Shown: positions 9,409 to 16,864 of the stretch, piece by piece
Layout of the letters: each line of letters begins with the position of its first letter
How positions within the stretch are numbered: the stretch's first letter is position 1
Source: Flavobacteriaceae bacterium MAR_2010_72
GTDB lineage: Bacteria; Bacteroidota; Bacteroidia; Flavobacteriales; Flavobacteriaceae
Direction of reading: 5' to 3'
DNA length: 64,000 nt
NCBI GenBank assembly: GCA_003550275.1
Contig: QXCW01000002.1
Span: forward strand, 2,244,001 to 2,308,000
Translations under genes and position numbers: made by a program
The notes under the pieces: model-generated
What the model was told of the DNA's origin: nothing
Databases searched by the model: none
The model's input: the letters and a program-made list of their open reading frames with translations, nothing else

Positions 9409-10086
9409 TTATTCAACTTGTTCAAGCGCTTTAAGATTTAAAATTTTAATACGTTTCCCATCAGTTGAGATAAATTTTTCTTTTTTAAATTGCGATAAAA
9501 TTCTAATAGCAGATTCGGTGGCAGTTCCAACGATATTGGCATAATCTTCTCGTGACAACACTACGGATAACATACCATCTTCAGTTTCTCCAAAGTTTTC
9601 ATAAAGATAAATTAAAACTTCAGCCAATCGCTGCTTCACTGATTTTTGAGCCATATTAACAATCACATTGTCGGACTCTTTTAAATCTTGTGCCATTTTC
9701 TGCAATACATCCATGGAGAAATTTGTATTGTTATTAAGGTCTTGTAGAATCTCACTTTTAGGAATAAAACATACTTCCATATCGTTTAAAGCAACAGCAC
9801 TCAAATTGGCAGACTCATTACCTATCAAGCATCGTTGTCCTAACAAATCACCCTTAACGACTAATTTAACTATTTGATCCTTACCATTCGCACTTAATTT
9901 TGAAAGCTTGCAAACGCCATCTTTTACACAAAAGACACCATTTAACATATCTCCTTCTTCAAAAATAAGTTCACCTTTCTTAATGATTCTTGATGTTTTA
10001 CAACCTGATATTCTTAACAGTTCTTCCTTAGTTAAAGCCTTAAGCGAATTAAACTGACGTATAATGCATTGCTCACATTTACTCAT
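9409..10086 (-). CDS. Crp/Fnr-family transcriptional regulator, FNR-like
   Basis: A cyclic-nucleotide-type sensor domain (about residues 25-125, with IIKKGELIFEEGDMLNGVF) is followed by a Crp-type winged helix (about 145-220). The recognition-helix segment TATESAIRILSQFKK resembles the FNR ETxSRxLxxFQ pattern. The N-terminus MSKCEQCIIRQ has a CxxC pair and further cysteines follow (SGCK, VFCVKDGVC), so an oxygen-sensing iron-sulfur cluster is plausible but not shown. I chose the ATG at 10086, preceded by AAGGAG, over an in-frame TTG 18 bases upstream. It is next to a universal stress protein gene on the same strand, as seen for other FNR-type regulators. Confidence 0.87.
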   Translation of the reverse strand: MSKCEQCIIRQFNSLKALTKEELLRISGCKTSRIIKKGELIFEEGDMLNGVFCVKDGVCKLSKLSANGKDQIVKLVVKGDLLGQRCLIGNESANLSAVALNDMEVCFIPKSEILQDLNNNTNFSMDVLQKMAQDLKESDNVIVNMAQKSVKQRLAEVLIYLYENFGETEDGMLSVVLSREDYANIVGTATESAIRILSQFKKEKFISTDGKRIKILNLKALEQVE

Positions 10087-10182
10087 ACTCCTTTTTAAGT
10101 TCAATAAAAATAATGAAAAAAAGAAACAAAAAGCGTCTTTCTAACCTTTACATTAATTCAAGCAAGCAATCATCCCTGCATT

Positions 10183-11016
10183 TTAAATTTTAAAAGTCAT
10201 GACTGGTAATGCCGAATGGTTTGCTAGGTCTTCAGAAATACTACCTTCAAAAAAATGCGCCAAGCCTGTTCTTCCATGCGTTGCTACAGCAATGAGGTCA
10301 GCACCTAACACGTTGGCATAATTTAATATGCCTTGTTCTATACTGTAATCAGAAACAAAAGCCACTTCCTTAAAGCGGTCCATATTGCCATCTGCCTTTT
10401 TCAGGAAACTCACCACTTTCGACTCCATTTCGGCCGTGCTTCTAAATTGTTCATTTGGTAAATTCACATATATCAAATGTAACTTTGATCCCAAAACATT
10501 AAACAGTTTTAAGGCATTGATATAAGGTGTAACAGACTCTTCCTTAAAGTTGCAAGCGAAAACCACATCATCAAAATTGGTTAGTATTGGATTATGCTTT
10601 ACAACCAATACCGGAATGTTTGAATATCGCACAACCTTTTCGGTATTTGAACCTATCAATAGTTCCCTAATACCGCTGGCGCCATGAGATCCCATAACAA
10701 TGAGATCGGCATTGTGTTCTTCAACAACGTCGTTGATTTCTTTAAATACCTTAAAGTGTTTGACCACAGGGGTTACCTTTATCCCTTTTAGGTAGTCTCT
10801 ACTTAAAAAGTCTTCAAACCGCTTTTCGGCAAGTTTCAAAAAGTAAACCGTTTCCAATTGCAAGTCCCCTTCAGCGCGTGAGAGCAAAGCTTCAGACATT
10901 TCAAGCATGTGAAGTGCAAAGATTTCGGCATTATTCTTTTGGGCGAATATAGCGGCAGTTTCTAGCGCATATTCTGAATGTTCAGAAAAATCTACGGGTA
11001 CAATAATTTTTTTCAT
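10183..11016 (-). CDS. Universal stress protein with two tandem UspA domains
   Basis: A 277-residue protein formed of two UspA folds (about 1-145 and 150-277). Both have the nucleotide-binding style motif: MGSHGASGIRELLIGSNTEK in the first half and ATHGRTGLAHFFEGSISE in the second. The N-terminus MKKIIVPVDFSEHSEYAL is typical. Tandem Usp proteins respond to starvation, redox and oxygen limitation, and the adjacent FNR-like regulator on the same strand suggests control by respiratory state. The start ATG is unambiguous. Confidence 0.9.
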   Translation of the reverse strand: MKKIIVPVDFSEHSEYALETAAIFAQKNNAEIFALHMLEMSEALLSRAEGDLQLETVYFLKLAEKRFEDFLSRDYLKGIKVTPVVKHFKVFKEINDVVEEHNADLIVMGSHGASGIRELLIGSNTEKVVRYSNIPVLVVKHNPILTNFDDVVFACNFKEESVTPYINALKLFNVLGSKLHLIYVNLPNEQFRSTAEMESKVVSFLKKADGNMDRFKEVAFVSDYSIEQGILNYANVLGADLIAVATHGRTGLAHFFEGSISEDLANHSALPVMTFKI

Positions 11017-11411
11017 AAGTATATAAATTTTGTTACACGGCTATTGGGAATAACTATGCATCTGATTGTTTTCTTTGCAGTAATAAATTGAAATGTCATT
11101 CACACAGTTGTAATAAATGGCAAACCTTTTGGTAATATGTGATCTTAATAGTTGCATCTCCAACAAACCTTCATCCTATATTTCTATTAATTTGATCAAT
11201 ACTCGGAGTAATACCATAAAATTCAAGTAATCATTTTACCCAGGTTTTCATTTTAACATTAAACTGAAATATGTACCTCAAAATCAATTATAAATTCAAA
11301 GGTAACTATGCCCTATTCAATAAAAAATGACATTTATCATGTTATCTCAAATCCATTTTAAATTCTATCAAATAATGCGTAACTTTCGTTTCATTAAAAA
11401 CAATTCACATT
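11017..11411. other. 395-bp divergent intergenic region between usp and sodC
   Basis: This AT-rich gap must hold promoters for both divergent genes. I see no clear FNR palindrome with the usual spacing (only a short TTGATCAA at about 11192-11199). A weak TAnnTTTG-like box (TAACTTTC at 11380-11387) lies 24 bases before the sodC start. No gene is evident. Confidence 0.4.
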
Positions 11412-11996
11412 ATGAAAAAATTAGGTTTAGTAATCCTACTTATAACCCTAACTATTAGTTTTAGTTGCAAGGACAACAAAAAGGAAACCGAGGTAGACAC
11501 CGAAATGGAAATGGAAGACACTACGCCTGCCGAAAGCACCGTAAGCCAAGAGCTCATGGTTAAACTTGAGCCCAAAAGTGACAGTCAAGTAAGCGGAAGC
11601 GTGTTTTTTAAAGAAGAAAACGGCATGGTCACCATGACGGCCATGATGAGCGGACTTACCGAAGGCACCCATGCGATTCATATTCATGAAAAAGCAGATT
11701 GTTCAGCAGCTGATGGCACCTCTACCGGAGGGCATTGGAATCCTACCGGTCAACCACACGGTAAATGGGGAAGCGAAGAAGGCTACCACAAAGGTGATAT
11801 TGGTAACTTTGAGGCCAATGCAGATGGCAAAGGCGCCATTACTTTAGTAACCAACGAATGGTGTATTGGCTGTGGCGATGCCACCAAAGATATTGTGGGC
11901 AAAGCCATTATTGTACATGATGGTACCGATGACTTTGTAACGCAACCAACTGGTGCTGCCGGTGGTCGTGTAAGTTGCGGTGGTATCATTCAATAA
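11412..11996 (+). CDS. sodC: Superoxide dismutase [Cu-Zn], lipoprotein
   Basis: It dismutates superoxide in the periplasm or at the outer membrane. A lipobox ending SFSC at residue 19 is followed by an acidic linker and the Cu/Zn SOD fold. Metal ligands are visible: HAIHIHEKADC (two Cu histidines and a disulfide Cys), GGHWNP (bridging His), QPHG and YHKGD (Zn ligands with the Asp) and IIVHDGTDD (Cu His). The active-site Arg and second disulfide Cys are in GGRVSCGG. A four-residue WCIGCGD insert in the electrostatic loop is unusual. It stands alone between a promoter-bearing gap and a terminator, upstream of a sigma/anti-sigma pair. Confidence 0.96.
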   Translation: MKKLGLVILLITLTISFSCKDNKKETEVDTEMEMEDTTPAESTVSQELMVKLEPKSDSQVSGSVFFKEENGMVTMTAMMSGLTEGTHAIHIHEKADCSAADGTSTGGHWNPTGQPHGKWGSEEGYHKGDIGNFEANADGKGAITLVTNEWCIGCGDATKDIVGKAIIVHDGTDDFVTQPTGAAGGRVSCGGIIQ

Positions 11997-12017
11997 AAAA
12001 GCACATCAATTATTTTA

Positions 12018-12043
12018 AAAGCTACAGGTTATGTAGCTTTTTT
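12018..12043 (+). terminator. Rho-independent terminator after sodC
   Basis: A 9-bp stem (AAAGCTACA with TGTAGCTTT), loop GGTTA, and a T run. It ends 45 bases before the sigma factor start. Confidence 0.82.
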
Positions 12044-12087
12044 CTTTGGAAAATATTCGCTATTTTCGGCATACAAAAATTGTTGCT

Positions 12088-12618
12088 ATGCAATTAGACA
12101 CTTTGGTCTCTCAATTTCAGAAAAAAGACGAGAAAGCATTTGAAGCGCTCTACAATATGTACAGCGCCAGTATGCAAGGCGTCATCTACAATATCGTAAG
12201 AGACCAGGATATCGCTGAAGAAGTGATGCAAGATGTATTTATCAAGGCATGGAACAATTCGGCAAGTTACGCGCCAGAGAAAGGCCGTTTTTTTACCTGG
12301 ATCCTCAACATTGCGCGAAACGCCGCCATAGACAAAACACGTTCCAAAGCCTTTAAAAACTCTAGAAAAAACCTTGATGCCGAATATTTCGTAGATATTT
12401 TGCAAACCAGTGAGAGTTTAGAGGATACTACGGATGCTATTGGAATAAAAAAGTTTGTAAGTAAGTTAGCTAAAAAATGTATCAAAGTTATTGAACTGCT
12501 ATACTTTAAAGGCTTTACACAAAAAGAAGCATCAGAAGCATTAGATATGCCTATAGGCACCATTAAAACTCGAAACAGGAATTGCATTAAGGAATTAAGA
12601 ACAATTGTATTAGAATAA
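12088..12618 (+). CDS. ECF-type RNA polymerase sigma factor
   Basis: A 176-residue sigma-70 family factor. Region 2 is visible at EALYNMYSASMQGVIYNIV and DQDIAEEVMQDVFIKAWNN, and region 4 at KKCIKVIELLYFKGFTQKEA and MPIGTIKTRNRNCIKELR. I chose the ATG at 12088 because the upstream in-frame TTG would lie within the sodC terminator tail. The next gene starts on the base after the stop codon and encodes an anti-sigma factor, so the pair forms a regulatory unit whose signal is unknown. Its regulon may include sodC, but that is inference from neighbourhood only. Confidence 0.92.
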   Translation: MQLDTLVSQFQKKDEKAFEALYNMYSASMQGVIYNIVRDQDIAEEVMQDVFIKAWNNSASYAPEKGRFFTWILNIARNAAIDKTRSKAFKNSRKNLDAEYFVDILQTSESLEDTTDAIGIKKFVSKLAKKCIKVIELLYFKGFTQKEASEALDMPIGTIKTRNRNCIKELRTIVLE

Positions 12619-13425
12619 ATGGATATAAAAGCTTACATAGACTCTGGAATCTTGGAACTATACGTTGCAGGTGCACTCTCTGAAAAAGAGAATAAGGAAG
12701 TTTATGACCTGATGTTACAACACCCCGAAATACTTCAGGAAGTACTGGAGATTGAGTCGGCAGTTATTAAGTTAACCTCTGCCGCGGCACAGCCATCCAA
12801 AACCAATATATTCAGCCAAATAAAAGAGAAATTAAAATTTGGAAATAAAGAGGTTAAAGTCGTTTCAATAGAGCGTACCAAGTACAATTGGATGACCTAT
12901 ACCGGTTGGGCAGCTGCCCTAGTAGTAGGTGCCGGTTTATTATGGACCATAAACCAAAACAACCAATTAGAAAGTGCCGTAACTACTGCCGAAATAGAAA
13001 AAGCCTATTTAGAACAGCAAATTGAAGAAGCCAAGACTAATTTAGCCGCTACGCAAAATCTGCTTAATGTCTTGCGCGATAGAGAAATCATTTCGGTGCC
13101 TTTAGCCGGACAAGGTAATTTTGCCACCACCTATGCTAAAGTATACTGGGATAAAAAAACCAATAGCATTTATCTAGATGCACAAGGCTTACCCGAAGCA
13201 CCAGAAGGAAAAGTTTACCAGGTATGGTCTTTAACTTTAGACCCTTTAACGCCAACCAGTTTAGGTACTATTGACGATTTTAACACCGATGACAATAAAA
13301 TCTTTGCCATCACCAATGCCAACGAAAGTCAGGCCTTTGGAATCACTCTAGAACCAGAAGGTGGTAGTGAAAGTCCAACCATGGAGCAATTATACACTTT
13401 AGGCGTTGTTGCCTCTGCTCCTTAA
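12619..13425 (+). CDS. RskA-like anti-sigma factor
   Basis: A 268-residue membrane protein. The N-terminal 75 residues form the cytoplasmic sigma-binding part (IDSGILELYVAGALSEKENKEV). One membrane helix lies at about 93-110 (TGWAAALVVGAGLLWTI), followed by a short coiled coil and a C-terminal RskA domain (VPLAGQGNFATTYAKVYWD, GKVYQVWSL, AFGITLEPEGG) outside the membrane. It begins directly after the sigma factor stop codon, so the two are translationally coupled and it most likely holds that sigma factor inactive. A terminator follows. Confidence 0.9.
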   Translation: MDIKAYIDSGILELYVAGALSEKENKEVYDLMLQHPEILQEVLEIESAVIKLTSAAAQPSKTNIFSQIKEKLKFGNKEVKVVSIERTKYNWMTYTGWAAALVVGAGLLWTINQNNQLESAVTTAEIEKAYLEQQIEEAKTNLAATQNLLNVLRDREIISVPLAGQGNFATTYAKVYWDKKTNSIYLDAQGLPEAPEGKVYQVWSLTLDPLTPTSLGTIDDFNTDDNKIFAITNANESQAFGITLEPEGGSESPTMEQLYTLGVVASAP

Positions 13426-13449
13426 CATTTAAAACACTAAAATATACAC

Positions 13450-13484
13450 AAAGCGCATTGACCTAAAGTTGATGCGCTTTTTTT
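13450..13484 (+). terminator. Rho-independent terminator after anti-sigma gene
   Basis: A 9-bp stem (AAAGCGCAT with ATGCGCTTT) around a 13-nt loop, followed by seven T residues, 25 bases after the stop. Confidence 0.85.
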
Positions 13485-13556
13485 AATCTGTGCTGTCCCC
13501 ACAGCAACAGCACAATTCCATAAAAAAACTAAATACCAGGACTTTAAGCTAAACAT

Positions 13557-13684
13557 TTGACCGTAGTTGACGTTAGTTGACCTATACTGACCTATACTGA
13601 CCACAGTTGACGTTCGTTGACCTATGCTGACCTTTACTGACCGTAGTTGACCGTAGTTGACCTATGCTGACCCTTATTGACACA
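13557..13684. repeat. Twelve 10-bp TGAC repeats in perfect register
   Basis: Every tenth base starts a TGAC without a single slip over about 125 bp. The variable six bases fall into few types: CGTAGT, GTTAGT, CTATAC, CTATGC, CTTTAC. The period equals about one helical turn, so all TGAC cores lie on one face of the DNA. No gene crosses it convincingly. This looks like an array of protein binding sites or a phased structural element. Confidence 0.85.
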
Positions 13685-13709
13685 CTTTTAGTGATTTTAA
13701 GGGGGTTTT

Positions 13710-13738
13710 GTTCGAGACTTGTTCGAGGATTGTTCGAG
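13710..13738. repeat. Three GTTCGAG repeats at 11-bp spacing, with one inverted copy nearby
   Basis: GTTCGAG occurs at 13710, 13721 and 13732, exactly 11 bp apart, and as CTCGAAC at 13785-13791 in the other orientation. It sits 26 bp after the 10-bp TGAC array. Confidence 0.8.
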
Positions 13739-13870
13739 AAACGTTTTGCTGTATTTTTTAAAACTAGGAGTTTTTGGGACTTTTCTCGAACCACACCAAA
13801 AGCTGATAAAAATACGTAGGGTTATGTATAGGAAAAATAACTTTTTTTGAGTTACTTGCTATAAATTGCC

Positions 13871-13917
13871 AAAAGGTGTTTATATCCCACCAAAAAGGGT
13901 AGATAAATACACCTTTT
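13871..13917. repeat. Long imperfect inverted repeat
   Basis: AAAAGGTGTTTAT (13871-13883) is the reverse complement, with one base skipped, of ATAAATACACCTTTT (13903-13917). The inner bases extend the pairing (ATCCCACC against GGGTAGAT). It could be a bidirectional terminator or a repeat-element hairpin. Confidence 0.6.
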
Positions 13918-13932
13918 AGTAATAAATATAGT

Positions 13933-13960
13933 TTGGATAAAAGCAATTGCTTTTATCCAA
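13933..13960. repeat. Perfect 28-bp palindrome directly before a gene cassette
   Basis: The arms TTGGATAAAAGCAA and TTGCTTTTATCCAA pair without mismatch or loop. The centre is GCAATTGC. It ends 3 bases before the G|TT boundary of the two-gene cassette that follows. Confidence 0.9.
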
Positions 13961-13991
13961 TTGTTGTACGCAAGCTAAAAAAACATTGAGT

Positions 13992-14399
13992 ATGAACATT
14001 AAAATTTCGGAAACGAGAGATGTAAGCATTGAACAAATACTCGAACTTTATAATGCTAATAAATGGAGTGCTGTTGAAAAACCGACCGAATTGCGGAATG
14101 GACTACTAAATTCCCATTCATTAATTTCAGCTTGGGACGGAAACAAATTAGTCGGACTTGGTAACGCAATTTCTGACGGACATTTGGTTGTATATTATCC
14201 GCACTTGCTTGTTCACCCGAACTATCAAGGACGTGGAATTGGACATATGATTTCGAATAAATTTCAAGAGAAATACAAAGATTTCCATATGCAAATGCTG
14301 ACAGCGGACGGAAAAGCAATTGATTTCTACAAAAAAGTAGGTTTTGAAAAAGCGGGCGAATCTATGCCGATGTGGATTTATAAAGGAAACGAACATTAA
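13992..14399 (+). CDS. GNAT-family N-acetyltransferase (cassette gene)
   Basis: A 135-residue acetyl-CoA-dependent acyltransferase. The fold's strand beta4 and motif A are visible in YYPHLLVHPNYQGRGIGHMI (acetyl-CoA pyrophosphate loop QGRGIG), followed by AIDFYKKVGFEKAG. Substrate unknown. I chose the ATG at 13992, which begins MNIKISETRDVSIEQI; an upstream extension lacks family similarity. It begins 28 bases after the G|TT cassette boundary at 13963/13964 and shares the cassette with the next gene. Such acetyltransferases are common integron cargo. Confidence 0.85.
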   Translation: MNIKISETRDVSIEQILELYNANKWSAVEKPTELRNGLLNSHSLISAWDGNKLVGLGNAISDGHLVVYYPHLLVHPNYQGRGIGHMISNKFQEKYKDFHMQMLTADGKAIDFYKKVGFEKAGESMPMWIYKGNEH

Positions 14400-14410
14400 A
14401 ATATTTAAGA

Positions 14411-14713
14411 ATGACAGCAAGAGTTTGGGAAGGAAAAACTAAAATTGAACACTCGGATACATACACAAAAATTATTCAAGAACGTGACATACCTGATTAT
14501 AGAAAAACAGAAGGTTTTATAAAACTCACATTTCTAAAACGCACTGACAATCAATTTACCTATTTCAAATTATTAACTTTTTGGAATGACTTGAGTGTTG
14601 TGAAGAATTTTACAGGACCAAATTTTGAACAGGCAGTATCTTATAGAGAAGACGAAAAGTATCTAATTGATTTTCCTGGAAACGTGATACATTACGAAGT
14701 CTTTGCGGAATAA
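14411..14713 (+). CDS. Antibiotic biosynthesis monooxygenase (ABM)-like small protein
   Basis: A 100-residue protein with an ABM/dimeric alpha-beta barrel pattern: MTARVWEGKTKIEHSDTY at the start, YRKTEGFIKLTFLKR, then LLTFWNDLSVVKNFTGPNFEQA and a final acidic beta strand. Related proteins are small oxygenases or unknown stress proteins. It starts 12 bases after the acetyltransferase stop and its stop codon lies 5 bases before the R'' arm of the attC-like site. Activity is not assigned. Confidence 0.7.
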   Translation: MTARVWEGKTKIEHSDTYTKIIQERDIPDYRKTEGFIKLTFLKRTDNQFTYFKLLTFWNDLSVVKNFTGPNFEQAVSYREDEKYLIDFPGNVIHYEVFAE

Positions 14714-14717
14714 GCCA

Positions 14718-14908
14718 GCGTACAACAATGGCTATAAGTAATTGCTTGTTCTCGCTTACTTCTGAAAATCCTCTCTTTTGTTCTTTCTGGTTATCTAATA
14801 AATTTAATGAATTGTAAACTTAAGCCGTATATAATTTATTGCTTGGTTTTCGCCTACTTACGAAAATCCTCGCGGATTTTCCTCGCAACGGAATCATAGC
14901 CAAACACG
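14718..14908 (+). repeat. attC-like recombination site of the solitary cassette, interrupted by an IS end
   Basis: R'' arm GCGTACAAC (14718-14726) is the exact complement of the cassette start TTGTACGC at 13964. Inner arms GGCTAT (about 14730) and ATAGCC (about 14896) pair, and ATTGC pairs with GCAA. The site ends AAACACG|TT at 14908. The middle holds a fossil IS110 right end followed by a second 5' half (CCGTATATAATTTATTGC), so the site has been hit and partly rebuilt. Confidence 0.75.
14768..14824 (-). mobile_element. Fossil right end of the IS110-family element
   Basis: About 57 bp match the last bases of the two complete IS copies at 47888-49091 and 52192-53395 (TCCTCTCTTTTGTTCTTTCT through GTAAACTTAAG). 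It is followed directly by the attC L'' half CCGTATATAA, as at the complete copies. No transposase remains. Confidence 0.85.
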
Positions 14909-14916
14909 TTAAGAGG

Positions 14917-16074
14917 TTATTTCAAGTACTTCCCTTTTTTACTGCCTTCGTACATTACATATTTCACTAAACGCGCTTCGAGTTTGGCATTTACGAGATG
15001 AATTTTTCGTGAAGGTCGCAAGCCCACATGTTTTAAGGCGTCCAAATTGGAAGTAATAAACCAGGCATCGGTGCCCGGATAATTTTGTTTAAGTGTGTCT
15101 CCAATCTGCTTATAAAAATTCTCCATGTCGATATCTAAACGTTCTCCATAAGGCGGATTAAATACCATATGTAATTTGTTATCTCCACCCTTTTGGGTCT
15201 TGAAAAAATCTTCATGTTTAACGGCAACAAATTCTTCCAAATGTGCATTCTTAATATTTTCTTTGGCTTTGTTCACAGCACTTGGCGATTTGTCATAACC
15301 TATAATTTTATGATGGAAATCACGGGTTTTAGAAAGTAAGGATTCTTCTATTTTTTCAAATAGATCCACATCCCAGTCTTGCCAACGTTCAAAAGCAAAT
15401 TCTTTGCGCATTAAATTAGGTGGAATATTACAGGCAATCATAGCAGCTTCTGCCAAAATAGTACCCGAACCGCACATGGGATCCATAAAATCCGATTGTC
15501 CATCCCATCCCGATAGCATGATCATTCCTGCCGCTAATACTTCGTTTATAGGCGCAATATTGGTAGCAGTTTTATATCCGCGCTTATGCAAGGATTCTCC
15601 AGAAGCATCCAAAGAAATATTACAAGTATTACGATCAATGTGAACGTTCACTTTGATATCAGGAAATTTCAAGTCCACGTTGGGACGCTCACCAGTGGTG
15701 TTTCTAAACTTATCTACAATGGCATCCTTGGTTTTTTGCGCGATATACAAGGAATGCGTAAATTGTTGTGAATGCACAGTGGCATCAACTGCTAAAGTTC
15801 CTGTTGGTTTTAGATGGTTTTCCCAGTTCATGGCATAAATTTGATCATACAAATCCTGTTCATTTCGCACACGAAACGCATGAATGGGTTTTAAAATCTT
15901 AATGGCGGTACGTAGTGCCAGATTTGCCTTGTACATAAAGCCCTTATCTCCCACAAAACTTACGTTTCGAACGCCAATAGTTACCTCTTGTGCACCCAGT
16001 TGGGTAAGCTCCTTTGCCAACAAATCTTCAAAACCAAATAAGGTTTTGGCTACCATTTTAAAATTATTCTCCAT
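14917..16074 (-). CDS. THUMP-domain class I RNA methyltransferase (RlmL-N/UPF0020 type)
   Basis: It methylates RNA, most likely 23S rRNA guanine N2, using S-adenosylmethionine. The N-terminal part (MVAKTLFGFEDLLAKELTQLG) and THUMP region extend to about residue 160. The Rossmann-type methyltransferase follows, with DPMCGSGTILAEAA as SAM motif I and NPPYGERL as the catalytic NPPY motif. The ATG at 16074 (MENNFKMVAKT) is preferred, with another ATG six codons upstream possible. It diverges from the SAM methyltransferase gene at 16133. Confidence 0.9.
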   Translation of the reverse strand: MENNFKMVAKTLFGFEDLLAKELTQLGAQEVTIGVRNVSFVGDKGFMYKANLALRTAIKILKPIHAFRVRNEQDLYDQIYAMNWENHLKPTGTLAVDATVHSQQFTHSLYIAQKTKDAIVDKFRNTTGERPNVDLKFPDIKVNVHIDRNTCNISLDASGESLHKRGYKTATNIAPINEVLAAGMIMLSGWDGQSDFMDPMCGSGTILAEAAMIACNIPPNLMRKEFAFERWQDWDVDLFEKIEESLLSKTRDFHHKIIGYDKSPSAVNKAKENIKNAHLEEFVAVKHEDFFKTQKGGDNKLHMVFNPPYGERLDIDMENFYKQIGDTLKQNYPGTDAWFITSNLDALKHVGLRPSRKIHLVNAKLEARLVKYVMYEGSKKGKYLK

Positions 16075-16105
16075 TGTATTGCTATAAAACATTGCAAAAA
16101 TACTT

Positions 16106-16113
16106 TATTTTTG
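16106..16113 (+). promoter_or_regulatory. -7 promoter element TATTTTTG
   Basis: A perfect TAnnTTTG lies 19 bases before the methyltransferase start. No TTG is seen at the ideal -33 distance. Confidence 0.45.
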
Positions 16114-16132
16114 CCGCGAGACACAGTTATCT

Positions 16133-16864
16133 ATGACAAAACACACCACACAATGGTACGCTTCTTGGTTTGACACCCTATTTTACCATATTCTATATAA
16201 AGACCGAGACCATAGTGAAGCCCAGTTGTTCATGGATAATTTAACCCAATATCTTAACTTGCCCGAAGGCGGAAGTATTCTTGATTTGGGCTGTGGTAAA
16301 GGGCGGCATTCCGTCTATTTAAACTCGTTAGGCTATAAGGTCACAGGCGTTGACTTATCTGAAAACAGTATTACTTATGCCAAGCAATTTGAGAATGACA
16401 CCTTAACTTTTGAGGTGCATGATATGTGCAAGCCTTATCAACAACAGTTTGATGCCGTTTTTAACCTCTTTACAAGTTTTGGCTATTTTGATCGTGAGAT
16501 AGACAATCTGAATACTATAAAAGCTATTAAAGCCGATTTGAATGTAACAGGCTTTGGCGTCATTGATTTCATGAACTGTGATTATGTGATTGACCATCTT
16601 ATACCCGAAGACACCAGAACCATTGATGGGATAGCGTTTCACCAAATACGTTATTTTGAAGATGGATTTATTTATAAGGATATTACTTTTGAGCATCAAG
16701 GCAGCGCATATAAATTTCAGGAGCGTGTAAAAGCCTTAACACTTGCCGATTTTGAAGCCCTTTTTGAACAGGCCGGTGTATTTTTATTGGATGTGTTTGG
16801 CGATTATAAATTGCGTAAATTCCAAAACAATAGTTCTGATCGACTAATTATGATTTTTAAATAA
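16133..16864 (+). CDS. Class I SAM-dependent methyltransferase
   Basis: A 243-residue methyltransferase. SAM motif I is SILDLGCGKGRHSVYL, followed by the acidic residue in VTGVDLSENSI and motif post-II VFNLFTSFGYF. The C-terminal half has a beta hairpin region common to this small-molecule methyltransferase group. Substrate unknown. Its stop codon overlaps the next gene's ATG by one base (TAATG), so it is coupled to the ZIP-family transporter gene. Confidence 0.86.
   Translation: MTKHTTQWYASWFDTLFYHILYKDRDHSEAQLFMDNLTQYLNLPEGGSILDLGCGKGRHSVYLNSLGYKVTGVDLSENSITYAKQFENDTLTFEVHDMCKPYQQQFDAVFNLFTSFGYFDREIDNLNTIKAIKADLNVTGFGVIDFMNCDYVIDHLIPEDTRTIDGIAFHQIRYFEDGFIYKDITFEHQGSAYKFQERVKALTLADFEALFEQAGVFLLDVFGDYKLRKFQNNSSDRLIMIFK

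Noticed and set aside
11192..11199. FNR-binding site TTGATCAA upstream of sodC/usp
   Set aside because: It lacks the four-base spacer of the FNR consensus TTGATNNNNATCAA and the match is short enough for chance.
13557..13738. CRISPR array
   Set aside because: Units are 10-11 bp with no spacers, and no cas gene is near.
13582..13794. A reverse frame encoding a VSIRVSIGQLRSTTV-like repetitive peptide
   Set aside because: It only reads through the 10-bp TGAC array; no start signal or family support.
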